Assembly: GCF_963422545.1 (NCBI RefSeq)
Contig: NZ_OY730246.1
Coordinates: forward strand, 27,600 to 91,599
Length of the DNA: 64,000 bases
Direction of reading: 5' to 3'
DNA from: an uncultured Flavobacterium sp.
GTDB lineage: Bacteria; Bacteroidota; Bacteroidia; Flavobacteriales; Flavobacteriaceae
Shown: one piece after another, positions 16,767 to 25,673 of the stretch
Layout of the letters: each line of letters begins with the position of its first letter
Numbering within the stretch: the stretch's first letter is position 1
Notes under the pieces: model-generated
Seen by the model: only the letters and a program-made list of their open reading frames with translations
What the model was told of the DNA's origin: nothing
Databases searched by the model: none
Translations under genes and position numbers: made by a program

Positions 16767-16793
16767 AAAAACAGCTCATATAAGCTGTTTTTA
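16767..16793. terminator. Bidirectional terminator after the barrel-protein operon
   Basis: AAAAACAGCT pairs with AGCTGTTTTT around a 6-nt loop. Read leftward it follows the 16895 stop by about 100 bp and probably ends that operon. Confidence 0.75.
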
Positions 16794-16894
16794 TTTGTTT
16801 TGAGTATAAATGTGTACAAATCTAAGTTTTGTCGTTTCTGGCTAAGATATTTGATTTAAAGTTCTATTTGTCTTTTAGATCAATAGCTGCAAAT

Positions 16895-17668
16895 TTAGTT
16901 TTTAGGTTTCGGAGCTTCATCTTCCGGAAGGATTACTTTATTGAGTTCTGCTGCTTTTTCAGCTCTTTTTTGTGCTGCTTTTCCTTTTCCAATCGGAATT
17001 CCCGCCGTTACATACAAAGATCTGTTGTATACATTTGGACCGTCACCTTTCATTACAGGAGCCAATCCGTAGTAATATTGAACTGTTATGTTCAAGCCGT
17101 TTCCAACATTCATATGATAACCGGCACCAAGTGCGACTCCGGCATCAATAACGCATATCTGATCTCTGATATTCTTTTTATAAACAACATCGTCTTTATC
17201 GTATTCTTTCTTGAATTCGTCAAAAGCTTTCGCGAGTAAACCAAATTGAGGACCTGTTTTGAAATAAATTCCGTTTTTGAATTGATATTTAATCAAAATT
17301 GGAACGTTAAAATATCTTATTTCACGATTCACACTTCCGCCGGCGAAGGTATTATCCAGATTAACATCGTTTAAAGAATAGACTGGTAATCCGTGCGCTC
17401 CCATTGGCGATTTTACAATAACTCCCGTATTGATCATCCAGGCTGGATTTTTATGGGATCGAATGTCAAAATAAAAACCAAGATTGAATCCCGGGTTAGT
17501 TCCGGAAGTATCCAGACCAGAAATTGTTGAGAAATTGACACCGCCTTCTAAACCGAATTCTAAAAATGGAGAATTAAGTTTGTCTCCAAATATCAGGGAA
17601 ATTAAAACTTGTGATTGGGCAGGAGCAAAGCAAAGCAATGTAATAAGCAATAATAATCCTTTTTTCAT
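16895..17668 (-). CDS. PorT-like outer-membrane beta-barrel protein
   Basis: A 257-residue protein starting at the ATG at 17668, which gives a clean signal peptide (MKKGLLLLITLLCFAPAQSQ); an upstream in-frame ATG at 17689 would only add a hydrophilic leader. The mature part has the GLEGGVNFSTISG start and YFNVPILIKYQFKNGIYFKTGPQFGLL pattern of the Bacteroidota PorT/OmpA-like barrel family. A Lys/Ala-rich tail follows the last strand. Function unknown. It starts 10 bp after the gene at 17679 and is co-transcribed with it. Confidence 0.8.
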   Translation of the reverse strand: MKKGLLLLITLLCFAPAQSQVLISLIFGDKLNSPFLEFGLEGGVNFSTISGLDTSGTNPGFNLGFYFDIRSHKNPAWMINTGVIVKSPMGAHGLPVYSLNDVNLDNTFAGGSVNREIRYFNVPILIKYQFKNGIYFKTGPQFGLLAKAFDEFKKEYDKDDVVYKKNIRDQICVIDAGVALGAGYHMNVGNGLNITVQYYYGLAPVMKGDGPNVYNRSLYVTAGIPIGKGKAAQKRAEKAAELNKVILPEDEAPKPKN

Positions 17669-17678
17669 ATAATTGGGT

Positions 17679-18800
17679 TTAAAGTCCAAAACGATATTGA
17701 AGACCGGCTAAAACCTGCGTACGGGAACCTAAAAATCCTGTCTCAAGTCTAAACATAATATGTTTGTTATACTGAAATTGAGTTCCTATAAGGAAGTTCC
17801 ACATATCCTTTGGTGCTTTTTGAAGTGAATATTGTACAGAGGAATTACCAGCTGTACTCAAAGCGCCATCAAGTGTTGTTAAAAAGGTTCCTGCTTTTTC
17901 GAGTGCTTGGGTTGCAGTATTGTGTTTGGTAACATTTACAGGGTTTGCTTGTTGTGTAGGTGTTAATCCGTTCCACCAATTATCTACTTTTGTTTGATTA
18001 TCAGATACCTTAGTTAATCCCGCGTCTACTTTGGCTTGAGCATTATCCAGATCAATAACATCTGATAAAGCTATATTTCCGTTGGTATCTCCTGCAATAT
18101 GCACTCTAAACGCACCTACCCAAAGTGCAATATTTCTTTCAGGTTTGTGTAACTTAAAAGTTTTACCTAATCGTGGTCCAAAAATATAAGAGAATGCAGG
18201 TTTATCAAGAGAACTAATATCAGTCCATGCCATGTTCATATCAAGCGCCAGCCAACCACCGCCAATACCAATTGTAGGTGTCATTCCGAATCCAAATGTA
18301 GTGGCATTAAAATTAGCTTTTGTTCCAAATTGTGCTACCTGAGACCAGTTATTATCAGCATCAGGAACCCAAATACCGGCATTTATTTTGGTCGAAGTTG
18401 CTGCTTTTCCAAAAATTCCATAAATATTTAAAAAAGGCAATAACCAAATATCAGGTCGAATAGTAACAGAGTTAGCCTCTACAGAACACTTGTCGAAACG
18501 AACAATTTCATCTAAGTTATACATAGGACCATTATTAAAACCAACTTCTAAATTACTAATAGTAATATCAGAATCCTGCCAAAAATAGTTTACGGAAAGT
18601 CCCGCAGAATAAGGTAAGTTGTATCCTTTTTTAGCCACTTTTTCTCCCCAAATTGGAAGCGCATATGGATAATTTACCTCTTTTAGGCTGTCTTTTAATT
18701 GCTGATTTTTTTCTCCTATGACTTTATCAGTATAGACCTGCCCAAAAAATTGTATGCTATAAAATAGTAAGAACGCGGTAATTAATGATTTTGATTTCAT
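17679..18800 (-). CDS. Exported outer-membrane protein, putative beta-barrel
   Basis: A 373-residue protein with signal peptide (residues 1-20, ending QFFGQ). The mature chain has long amphipathic strands (PDIWLLPFLNIYGIFGKAA, GFGMTPTIGIGGGWLALDMN) and ends in LAGLQYRFGL, typical of outer-membrane barrels. A helical, Ala/Thr/Asn-rich insertion at about 240-330 (DNAQAKVDAGLTKVSDNQTK) probably forms a large loop. I do not recognise a named function. It is the first gene of a two-gene leftward operon with the PorT-like protein. Divergent from the metal-efflux genes, it may share their intergenic control region. Confidence 0.72.
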   Translation of the reverse strand: MKSKSLITAFLLFYSIQFFGQVYTDKVIGEKNQQLKDSLKEVNYPYALPIWGEKVAKKGYNLPYSAGLSVNYFWQDSDITISNLEVGFNNGPMYNLDEIVRFDKCSVEANSVTIRPDIWLLPFLNIYGIFGKAATSTKINAGIWVPDADNNWSQVAQFGTKANFNATTFGFGMTPTIGIGGGWLALDMNMAWTDISSLDKPAFSYIFGPRLGKTFKLHKPERNIALWVGAFRVHIAGDTNGNIALSDVIDLDNAQAKVDAGLTKVSDNQTKVDNWWNGLTPTQQANPVNVTKHNTATQALEKAGTFLTTLDGALSTAGNSSVQYSLQKAPKDMWNFLIGTQFQYNKHIMFRLETGFLGSRTQVLAGLQYRFGL

Positions 18801-18864
18801 TGATTTGAGGTGTGATGTTAATTATTAAAATACATAATAAAGTTTGTTTATGTATTTCGAGAAG

Positions 18865-18872
18865 CAAATATA
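18865..18872 (-). promoter_or_regulatory. -7 box for the outer-membrane protein operon
   Basis: On the minus strand the sequence reads TATATTTG, a perfect TAnnTTTG match 65 bp upstream of the start codon. No -33 TTTG is seen at the standard distance. Confidence 0.4.
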
Positions 18873-19063
18873 GTTTTTATCTTACAAAAAAGACGAGGTT
18901 TTAATGACGCTTTAATGATTTTTAGATTTTATTAAGACGTTAATTAGTGTTAAAGTTAATTAAATTTTTGTCTTCTTAAGTTTTTTTTATTTAAAATGTG
19001 TTAATAATCAGCTGATTAGGTATTTTTTTGAAAGTAAGAAGAATAAATATTACTTTTACAATC

Positions 19064-19387
19064 GTGAAATGGATAACAATAATATTGTCAATTTATTTAA
19101 TGGCGCTTTCCAATATGCCTTGTGCAGATATGGAAGTGGGTAGTGCTGCTCATAAAACTGCCCAGTTTTCGTCAGAGTCAAATCATTCGCACGATAAAGA
19201 CAATGATTTATGTTCACCATTTTGCGCTTGTAATTGTTGCGGAGCACAGATTTTGAGTTATCAAACTACTCCAAGTTTTGATTTTTCAGTGGTTAATGCT
19301 ATCATTTCAATTCAATTACCCAATTATAATTCCGTTTTTGCTTCCAATTTCTACGGAAGTATTTGGCAACCTCCTCAAATAGCATAA
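19064..19387 (+). CDS. Small Cys/His-rich exported protein, DUF6660-like
   Basis: A 107-residue protein if started at the GTG at 19064, giving the signal-like VKWITIILSIYLMALSNMPC; a TTG at 19028 would add 12 residues. No upstream ATG fits, so the start is uncertain. After a His-rich linker (ESNHSHDKDNDL) comes CSPFCACNCCGAQI, five cysteines in twelve residues, the hallmark of DUF6660 proteins found before CzcA-type pumps in Bacteroidota. The composition suggests periplasmic metal binding or sensing for the efflux system. It is the first gene of the metal operon, 97 bp before czcA. Confidence 0.7.
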   Translation: MKWITIILSIYLMALSNMPCADMEVGSAAHKTAQFSSESNHSHDKDNDLCSPFCACNCCGAQILSYQTTPSFDFSVVNAIISIQLPNYNSVFASNFYGSIWQPPQIA

Positions 19388-19484
19388 TGATGCCTGATTA
19401 AGTTCGGGTTAGAGAGTTGTGGATTTTCCACAGTATTAAATAGGCAACACTTTGCCTCATTTCTCACGTCATTATACCATTAAA

Positions 19485-22400
19485 ATGTTAGATAAAATCA
19501 TACAGTTTAGTATAAAGAACAAATTCGTTATACTACTATTTACCCTTATTTTAATAGCTTGGGGAAGCTATTCACTCAAAAAATTGCCGCTTGATGCCTT
19601 GCCTGATGTTACCAATAATCAGGTACAGATTATTACAACTGCACCAACATTGGCGAGTCAGGAAGTTGAGCAATTAATCACATATCCGTTAGAACAGGCC
19701 GTAAAAACAGTTCCCAATATTATAGAACTCCGCAGTATTTCCCGTTTCGGATTATCTGTAGTTACGGTAGTTTTTGAAGACGATGTGGATATTTATTGGG
19801 CAAGAGAGCAAATATTTCAACGCTTGAAGCAAGCCGAAGAAAATATTCCCGCTTATGCCGGTTCGCCTGAATTAGCACCAATTTCGACAGGTTTAGGCGA
19901 AATTTACCAATACGATGTTTATGCCAAAAAAGGCTACGAAGATAAATACGATGCAGTAAAATTAAGAACCATTCAGGATTGGATTATAATTCCGCAATTG
20001 CAAGGCGTTAAAGGCGTTGCCGAAGTTAGTGCCTGGGGTGGAAAACTAAAACAATACGAAATTGCCGTAAACCCAAATACACTAAATAGTTTGGGCATTA
20101 CGATTACTGAAATCTTTGATGCACTCGAAAAAAACAACCAGAATACCGGTGGTGCTTATATCGAAAAAGATCAACTGGCTTATTTCATTCGCGGTGTTGG
20201 AATGGCAAAAGGAATCGCCGACTTAGGAAACGTGGTGGTAAAAAACCGAAATGGTTCGCCAGTTTTAGTCCGTGATGTTGCCGAAGTTCGGGAAGGTGTG
20301 GCATTACGTTATGGCGCTTCCACCAAAGATGGCAAAGGCGAAATTGTGTCCGGATTAGTTTTGATGCTAAAAGGAGAGAATTCAAGTGCAGTTGTTAATA
20401 GAATTCATGAAAAAATGATTCAGATTAACAAAAGCCTGCCTGAAGGTGTTGTTGCCGAAGCTTTTATTGACAGAGGAAAATTGGTTGATAATGCGATAGG
20501 AACGATAACAAAAAACTTATTAGAAGGTGCACTGATTGTAATTTTTGTCCTGATTTTATTTCTGGGAAATCTCCGTGCAGGTTTAATCGTGGCCTCTGTG
20601 ATTCCGTTAGCCATGCTTTTTGCTGTTATTTTGATGAATGCCTTTGGCGTAAGCGGAAATTTAATGAGTTTAGGAGCAATCGATTTTGGAATCATCGTCG
20701 ACGGAGCTGTGATTATTGTCGAAGCCACAATGCATCATTTACAAAAACTCAAACGCAATAGAGAATTATCGCAAAGCGAAATGGATGGCGAAGTCTATAA
20801 CTCCGCTTCAAAAATTAGAAATAGTGCCGCTTTTGGCGAAATTATTATCCTGATTGTGTATTTGCCAATTCTCGCTTTAATAGGAACAGAAGGAAAAATG
20901 TTCAGACCTATGGCAATGACCGTTGGTTTTGCCGTTGCAGGAGCATTTGTACTTTCACTGACTTATGTGCCTATGATGAGTGCTTTGTTTTTATCTAAAA
21001 ACACAGAACACAAAACAAACTTTAGTGACAGAATGATGGCTTGGTTAGAGTCTGTTTATACGCCGTTTTTAGAGAAAGCATTGCAGTTTAAGAGAGTAGT
21101 TTTAGGAATTTCACTAGGTTTATTCGCTCTTGGATTAGTTATTTTTAATACTATGGGAGGAGAATTTATCCCAACTATCGAAGAAGGCGATTTGGCAATA
21201 AACGCCACAATCATGACTGGAAGTTCGCTTACGCAGATGGTTGAAACCGCCACAAAATACGAGCAAATCTTAAAAGCCAAATTCCCTGAGATTAAAACCA
21301 TAGTAACCAAAATTGGAAGTGGTGAAATACCAACAGACCCGATGCCTATTGAAAGCGGCGATTTAATTATTGTTTTGAAAGACAAAAAAGAATGGACCGG
21401 AAAATACCATAATTGGGAAGACCTGGCAAATGCCATGAAAGAAGAAATGGAAGTGATTCCGGGCGCCAATATTGAGATTTCGCAGCCAATTCAGATGCGT
21501 TTTAACGAATTAATGACCGGAAGCCGAAGTGATATTGCAATTAAAATTTTTGGTGATTATTTAGAAATTCTGGACGCTAAAGCGAACGAATTAATTTCGA
21601 AAATTAAAAATATCGAAGGAATTGGCGACTTAAAAGCGGATAAAGTAACAGGATTACCACAAATCACGATTAAATACGACTATAATAAAATTGCCTTATA
21701 CGGATTGAATATTTCAGATATTAATCGAATTATCCGTTCGTCATTTGCAGGTGAAAGTGCTGGTAAAATCTACGACGAAAGTAAAAGATTTGATGTTGTC
21801 GTGCGTATGAATCAGGACAATCGAGCTGATATTACTGATGTTAGTAATTTATTTATTCCGTTGCCAAATGGTCAGCAAGTACCACTTTCGCAAGTTGCCG
21901 CGGTCGATTATGAACAAGGTCCGGTACAAGTAACCCGCGAAGATGGTAAACGTAGAATTACCGTTGGATTAAACGTTCGTGGCCGCGATATTAAAAGCGT
22001 TGTTGAGGAAATCCAGCAAAAATTAGATAAAAGTTATAAACTTCCTGCGGGTTATTATGTAACCTATGGCGGACAGTTCGAAAACCTGATTGAAGCAACC
22101 AAACGACTTTCGATTGCGCTGCCAATTGCTTTGGGCTTAATATTAGTGTTGCTTTATTTCACTTTCAAAAGTTTCAAACAAGCAGGATTAATTTTTACAG
22201 CAATTCCGTTATCGGCAATTGGTGGCGTTTTTGCGCTCTGGATGCGCGGAATGCCGTTTAGTATTTCGGCTGGAATTGGTTTTATAGCATTATTCGGAAT
22301 CGCCGTTTTAAACGGAATCGTACTGATTTCGTGTTTCAATCAATTGAAAGCAGATGGAGTACTAGATCCGCTGCAAAGAGTTTTAATTGGAACAAAAACC

Positions 22401-22637
22401 AGATTACGTCCCGTTTTAATGACTGCAGCTGTAGCGTCATTAGGATTTTTGCCAATGGCATTATCAACAAGCGGCGGAGCAGAAGTACAGAAACCTCTGG
22501 CAACAGTTGTAATTGGAGGTTTAGCCTCGGCAACTTTGTTAACCTTAATCGTTTTACCGATTTTGTATTTATTACTGGAGCGAAAGTTTAACCACAAAGA
22601 GCACGAAGATTTACGCAAAGAGCGCCAAGAAAATTAA
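19485..22637 (+). CDS. czcA: CzcA/CusA-type heavy-metal efflux RND pump
   Basis: A 1050-residue inner-membrane RND transporter. I chose the ATG at 19485 (MLDKIIQFSIKNKFVILLF) over an upstream in-frame codon because it matches the normal N-terminus. Membrane segment 4 carries DFGIIVDGAVIIVEA with Asp400, Asp406 and Glu413, the proton-relay pattern of heavy-metal RND pumps. It forms a tripartite pump with the adjacent adaptor and outer-membrane channel, driving divalent (Co/Zn/Cd) or monovalent (Cu/Ag) metals out; the DFG-D-E pattern is closer to CzcA, but the metal is not proven. The last 15 residues (NHKEHEDLRKERQEN) come from a genomic repeat word. The gene order is czcA-czcC-czcB. Confidence 0.95.
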   Translation: MLDKIIQFSIKNKFVILLFTLILIAWGSYSLKKLPLDALPDVTNNQVQIITTAPTLASQEVEQLITYPLEQAVKTVPNIIELRSISRFGLSVVTVVFEDDVDIYWAREQIFQRLKQAEENIPAYAGSPELAPISTGLGEIYQYDVYAKKGYEDKYDAVKLRTIQDWIIIPQLQGVKGVAEVSAWGGKLKQYEIAVNPNTLNSLGITITEIFDALEKNNQNTGGAYIEKDQLAYFIRGVGMAKGIADLGNVVVKNRNGSPVLVRDVAEVREGVALRYGASTKDGKGEIVSGLVLMLKGENSSAVVNRIHEKMIQINKSLPEGVVAEAFIDRGKLVDNAIGTITKNLLEGALIVIFVLILFLGNLRAGLIVASVIPLAMLFAVILMNAFGVSGNLMSLGAIDFGIIVDGAVIIVEATMHHLQKLKRNRELSQSEMDGEVYNSASKIRNSAAFGEIIILIVYLPILALIGTEGKMFRPMAMTVGFAVAGAFVLSLTYVPMMSALFLSKNTEHKTNFSDRMMAWLESVYTPFLEKALQFKRVVLGISLGLFALGLVIFNTMGGEFIPTIEEGDLAINATIMTGSSLTQMVETATKYEQILKAKFPEIKTIVTKIGSGEIPTDPMPIESGDLIIVLKDKKEWTGKYHNWEDLANAMKEEMEVIPGANIEISQPIQMRFNELMTGSRSDIAIKIFGDYLEILDAKANELISKIKNIEGIGDLKADKVTGLPQITIKYDYNKIALYGLNISDINRIIRSSFAGESAGKIYDESKRFDVVVRMNQDNRADITDVSNLFIPLPNGQQVPLSQVAAVDYEQGPVQVTREDGKRRITVGLNVRGRDIKSVVEEIQQKLDKSYKLPAGYYVTYGGQFENLIEATKRLSIALPIALGLILVLLYFTFKSFKQAGLIFTAIPLSAIGGVFALWMRGMPFSISAGIGFIALFGIAVLNGIVLISCFNQLKADGVLDPLQRVLIGTKTRLRPVLMTAAVASLGFLPMALSTSGGAEVQKPLATVVIGGLASATLLTLIVLPILYLLLERKFNHKEHEDLRKERQEN

Positions 22638-22656
22638 AAAGATTAAAAGGATTTTG

Positions 22657-22755
22657 TTTCACGCAGATTCTGCAGATTAAAGCAGATTTAAATTAAAATA
22701 TTATAAAAAATAATCTGCGTATATCTGCTTAAATCTTTTAAAAATCTGCGTGAAA
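22657..22755. repeat. Fold-back repeat with TTTCACGCAGATT arms
   Basis: Perfect 13-bp ends (22657-22669 and 22743-22755), with further complementary AGCAGATTTAA/CTGCTTAAATCT words inside, form a long hairpin between czcA and czcC. It could attenuate or process the message. Confidence 0.7.
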
Positions 22756-22789
22756 TAAATATGTAGGTGAACAAATTAAATAAGAAAAA

Positions 22790-24037
22790 ATGAATTCAAC
22801 ATATAATATAAACACAAACCCCTTTGCGAACTTCGCGAATCTTCCTTTGCGAACTTTGCGGTTAATCACGTTCCTATTGGTTAGCACAATTTCGCAAGCA
22901 CAAGAAAAAATCAGTCTTGAGAAAGCTATAGAACTTGCCAAATCAAACAATATCGACTTAAAAATTGCCGATAAAGAAATAGAAAAACAAACCGTTTTAA
23001 AAAAGACTGCATTTCAGCCGGATCCGCTTCAGGTGCAATATCAGGGAGGACAATTTAACAGCGCCGATTTCGATCACAATGTTTCGGTTCAGCAGTTTTT
23101 CCCAATAGGGAACATTACTAAAGCTAATAGACAATTGCAGGAAGAACTGGTAAAACTGGCCGAAAAACGAAAAGCTTTATCATCTTACGAAATAGAAAAA
23201 GCGGTAACATTGGCTTATTATCAGTATTTGTATGGCGTTTCGATTCAGAAATTGAACTCGGAATTAAATGATATTTATACCAAATTCCTAAAGAATGCAG
23301 AACTTCGTTTTAAAACGGGAGAAAGTGGAGATATTGAAGTTATTAGCGCTAAAGCGAAAGTAAAAGAGATTGAAACCCAAAAGGCGCAATTAGAATATGA
23401 TTTGGCGATTTACCAAAAGCAATTGCAATTTTTTATTCAGACAGATGAAAACATTGTTCCTGACGATAAAACTTCATTACAATATTCAATTTTGAAGGAA
23501 GAAGGAAATTCAAAAGCAGAAGGTTTAATAACTGATTTTTACCAACAGCAGATTTCAGTTTATCAAAAAGAAACCAATACCTATAAAGCAATGCGAACGC
23601 CTAAATTAGGATTGGGATATTTTGCACAAACGATCAATACGGAATCTTTATTTCAGGGTTTTACGGCCGGATTGCAAATTCCGTTGTTTGGTGGCGTAAA
23701 TTCGGCGAAAGCCAAAGCTTCTGAGATCAGTATTTCGCAATCGCAATTAGCTTTAGATAAAAACAAATTAGCACTGAATCTGCAAAAACAAGAATTGCAA
23801 AATAACTTCGCGAAACAGCAAAAAGCATTAAACTATTATCAGAAAGAAGGTTTGCAATATGCAGATCAGATTATTAATACGGCGCAAAAAAGTTATGCCA
23901 ATGGCGATATGAGTTATTGGTCGTATATCAGTTTTTTAAATCAGGCAATTGATATTAAAAAGCAATATACTGAGGCGACTCATAATTATAATCAAAGTGC
24001 AATCGAACTTCAATTTCCAACCATCAAAAACAATTAA
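22790..24037 (+). CDS. czcC: TolC/CzcC-family outer-membrane channel
   Basis: A 415-residue outer-membrane efflux protein. The N-terminal region up to about residue 37 (ending STISQAQ) is an unusual signal peptide whose residues 11-25 are encoded by two copies of the repeat word CTTTGCGAACTTTGCG. The mature part has two coiled-coil/barrel repeats typical of TolC-like proteins (KISLEKAIELAKSNNIDLKI; later ADQIINTAQKSYANGDMSYW). It supplies the outer-membrane exit of the CzcABC pump. It lies between the pump and adaptor genes, ending 1 bp before the adaptor ATG. Confidence 0.9.
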   Translation: MNSTYNINTNPFANFANLPLRTLRLITFLLVSTISQAQEKISLEKAIELAKSNNIDLKIADKEIEKQTVLKKTAFQPDPLQVQYQGGQFNSADFDHNVSVQQFFPIGNITKANRQLQEELVKLAEKRKALSSYEIEKAVTLAYYQYLYGVSIQKLNSELNDIYTKFLKNAELRFKTGESGDIEVISAKAKVKEIETQKAQLEYDLAIYQKQLQFFIQTDENIVPDDKTSLQYSILKEEGNSKAEGLITDFYQQQISVYQKETNTYKAMRTPKLGLGYFAQTINTESLFQGFTAGLQIPLFGGVNSAKAKASEISISQSQLALDKNKLALNLQKQELQNNFAKQQKALNYYQKEGLQYADQIINTAQKSYANGDMSYWSYISFLNQAIDIKKQYTEATHNYNQSAIELQFPTIKNN

Positions 24038-24038
24038 A

Positions 24039-25292
24039 ATGAAAAATATAGTTAAAAACTTAACCGCAAAGTTCGCAATCCCGATGGCTGTCGGGACGCA
24101 AAGAAAATTAGCTTATTGCTTATTGCTTATTGCCTGTAGCGGAATATTAACTTCCTGCAATGAAAAGAAAGCTGAAGAAGCTCCTGAAGAAGAAAAAGCG
24201 CAAACTGAAGTAGCCTTAAATGAATCTCAATATAAAACGGTGGGAATCGAAACGGGAGTTGTAGAAAGCAGAAATCTCAACAAAGTCATAAAAGCCAATG
24301 GTTACACGACAGTTCCGCCGCAAAATTCTGCCGAAGTTTCGACTTTGATAGGAGGAACAGTAAAAGATATTTTTGTTTTGGAAGGCACTTATGTTAATAA
24401 AGGAAAAGTTCTGGCAACGATTCAAAATCTGGAGGTAATCGAAATGCAAGAAGATTATCATTCGGCAACAGCCAATATTGAATATTTGCAATTAGAATAC
24501 AATCGTCAGAAGACTTTGAGCGATGAAAATGTAAACCCGAGAAAAGTTTTTCAGGAAGTAAAAGCAAAATTAACGGCAGAACGAGCCAGGGCACAAGCAG
24601 CAAAAAATAAGTTAGAAGCATTGCATGTCAGTACAAAAGGCAGCACATCATTAGTACCTATTGTAGCGCCAATAAGTGGTTATGTAGGTAATATAAAAAT
24701 TGCAAAAGGGGCTTATGCACAAACCGGAGTTGTGTTGTTTGAAGTGGTAGATAACAGCCAGATGCATTTAGATTTGAATGTTTATGAGAAAGATTTAGGC
24801 TCAATTTCGGTGGGACAAGTAATTGATTTTGTGCTTACGAATCAGTCAAACAAATCGATAAAAGGAAAAATCTTCGGAATCAATAAATCTTTTTCTAACG
24901 AAAGTAAAACAGTTGCGGTTCACGCCAAAATTGAATCGGAAGATGCAAAAGGACTCATTCCGGGAATGTATGTTTCTGCAAACATCAACATTACCAATAC
25001 TACGGTTCCGGCTTTGCCAAAAGATGCTGTTGTTCGAAATGCCGATAAGTTTTTTGTATTTGTTCAGGAAGATGGACATGCAGAAAAACACGAAGAAAAG
25101 AAAGAGGAAAAAGGAACAGCTCATGAAAAGGAAATTCATTTTAAAGCCATTGAAGTGATTCCGGGAACAACAGATTTAGGTTTTACCGAAGTTAAGTTTA
25201 TTGATAAAATTTATCCTGATGTTAAAGTTGTAACTAAAGGTGCTTTTTATTTGATATCGGCGTTGAAAGGCGGCGGAGAGCATGAGCATTGA
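24039..25292 (+). CDS. czcB: CzcB-type periplasmic adaptor lipoprotein
   Basis: A 417-residue membrane-fusion protein started at the ATG at 24039, 1 bp after the czcC stop. A lipobox (GILTSC, lipid Cys40) anchors it. The central part has the biotinyl-lipoyl-like halves around a coiled-coil hairpin (AEVSTLIGGTVKDIFVLEGT, then PISGYVGNIKIAKGAYAQTG), followed by beta-barrel and membrane-proximal domains. A His/Glu/Lys-rich insert (DGHAEKHEEKKEEKGTAHEK) and the EHEH end probably bind metal. Residues 8-22 of the long pre-lipobox leader come from a repeat containing the palindrome TCCCGATGGCTGTCGGGA. It couples CzcA to CzcC. Confidence 0.93.
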   Translation: MKNIVKNLTAKFAIPMAVGTQRKLAYCLLLIACSGILTSCNEKKAEEAPEEEKAQTEVALNESQYKTVGIETGVVESRNLNKVIKANGYTTVPPQNSAEVSTLIGGTVKDIFVLEGTYVNKGKVLATIQNLEVIEMQEDYHSATANIEYLQLEYNRQKTLSDENVNPRKVFQEVKAKLTAERARAQAAKNKLEALHVSTKGSTSLVPIVAPISGYVGNIKIAKGAYAQTGVVLFEVVDNSQMHLDLNVYEKDLGSISVGQVIDFVLTNQSNKSIKGKIFGINKSFSNESKTVAVHAKIESEDAKGLIPGMYVSANINITNTTVPALPKDAVVRNADKFFVFVQEDGHAEKHEEKKEEKGTAHEKEIHFKAIEVIPGTTDLGFTEVKFIDKIYPDVKVVTKGAFYLISALKGGGEHEH

Positions 25293-25365
25293 TTTTTTTT
25301 AAGAGGCTAAGTTGCTAAGATACTGAGGCTCTAAGTTTTTTTTAGCTCGATAATTAATTGAATAG

Positions 25366-25482
25366 CCCCTAGCTTTAGCTAGGGGTAATGAATAAAGGGA
25401 GTAAAAAGGCTTTAGCCAAAAATGTAGATTTCGGCTAAAGCCTTTCAAATTGATTTGATGAAATCTCCAGCTAAAGCTGGAG
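25366..25482. repeat. Three-hairpin composite repeat with AGCTTTAGC/GCTAAAGC cores
   Basis: In order: CCCCTAGCTTTAGCTAGGGG (25366-25385), GGCTTTAGCC ... GGCTAAAGCC (25408-25442) and CTCCAGCTAAAGCTGGAG (25465-25482). The same architecture recurs at 47849-47968. The rest of the 25293-25673 gap holds word repeats such as CTAAGTTGCTAAG and no gene. Confidence 0.75.
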
Positions 25483-25673
25483 GCAATTCAGTTATAGTTT
25501 TGAAATCAGAAGAAACTTAAAAAACTTTGCTCCCTAAGCCTCGGGCTTGCGACTTTGTGAGATTAAAACAAGTTTTACTTACAGAAAATTGGCATAAAAT
25601 GATTAAATTTAGAATCTATTTAGACAAAGTTTGAACTTGCAACTTCAAACAAATAAAACTTGACACTTATTTT

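Noticed and set aside
16829..17239. A 136-residue plus-strand open frame
   Set aside because: It is antisense to the PorT-like barrel gene, with Ser/Phe/Cys-rich non-protein-like composition.
19028..19063. A TTG start for the DUF6660-like protein
   Set aside because: The GTG at 19064 gives a normal short signal peptide; the extra 12 residues are basic and unmatched. The choice remains uncertain.
20420..22618. Several long minus-strand open frames inside czcA
   Set aside because: They mirror the conserved RND pump gene; their Pro/Ile/Ser/Lys-rich translations are typical of antisense frames and match no family.
23949..24038. An upstream extension of the CzcB adaptor
   Set aside because: It would overlap czcC by about 90 bp and replace a lipoprotein leader with a hydrophobic but unmatched segment; the ATG at 24039 fits better.
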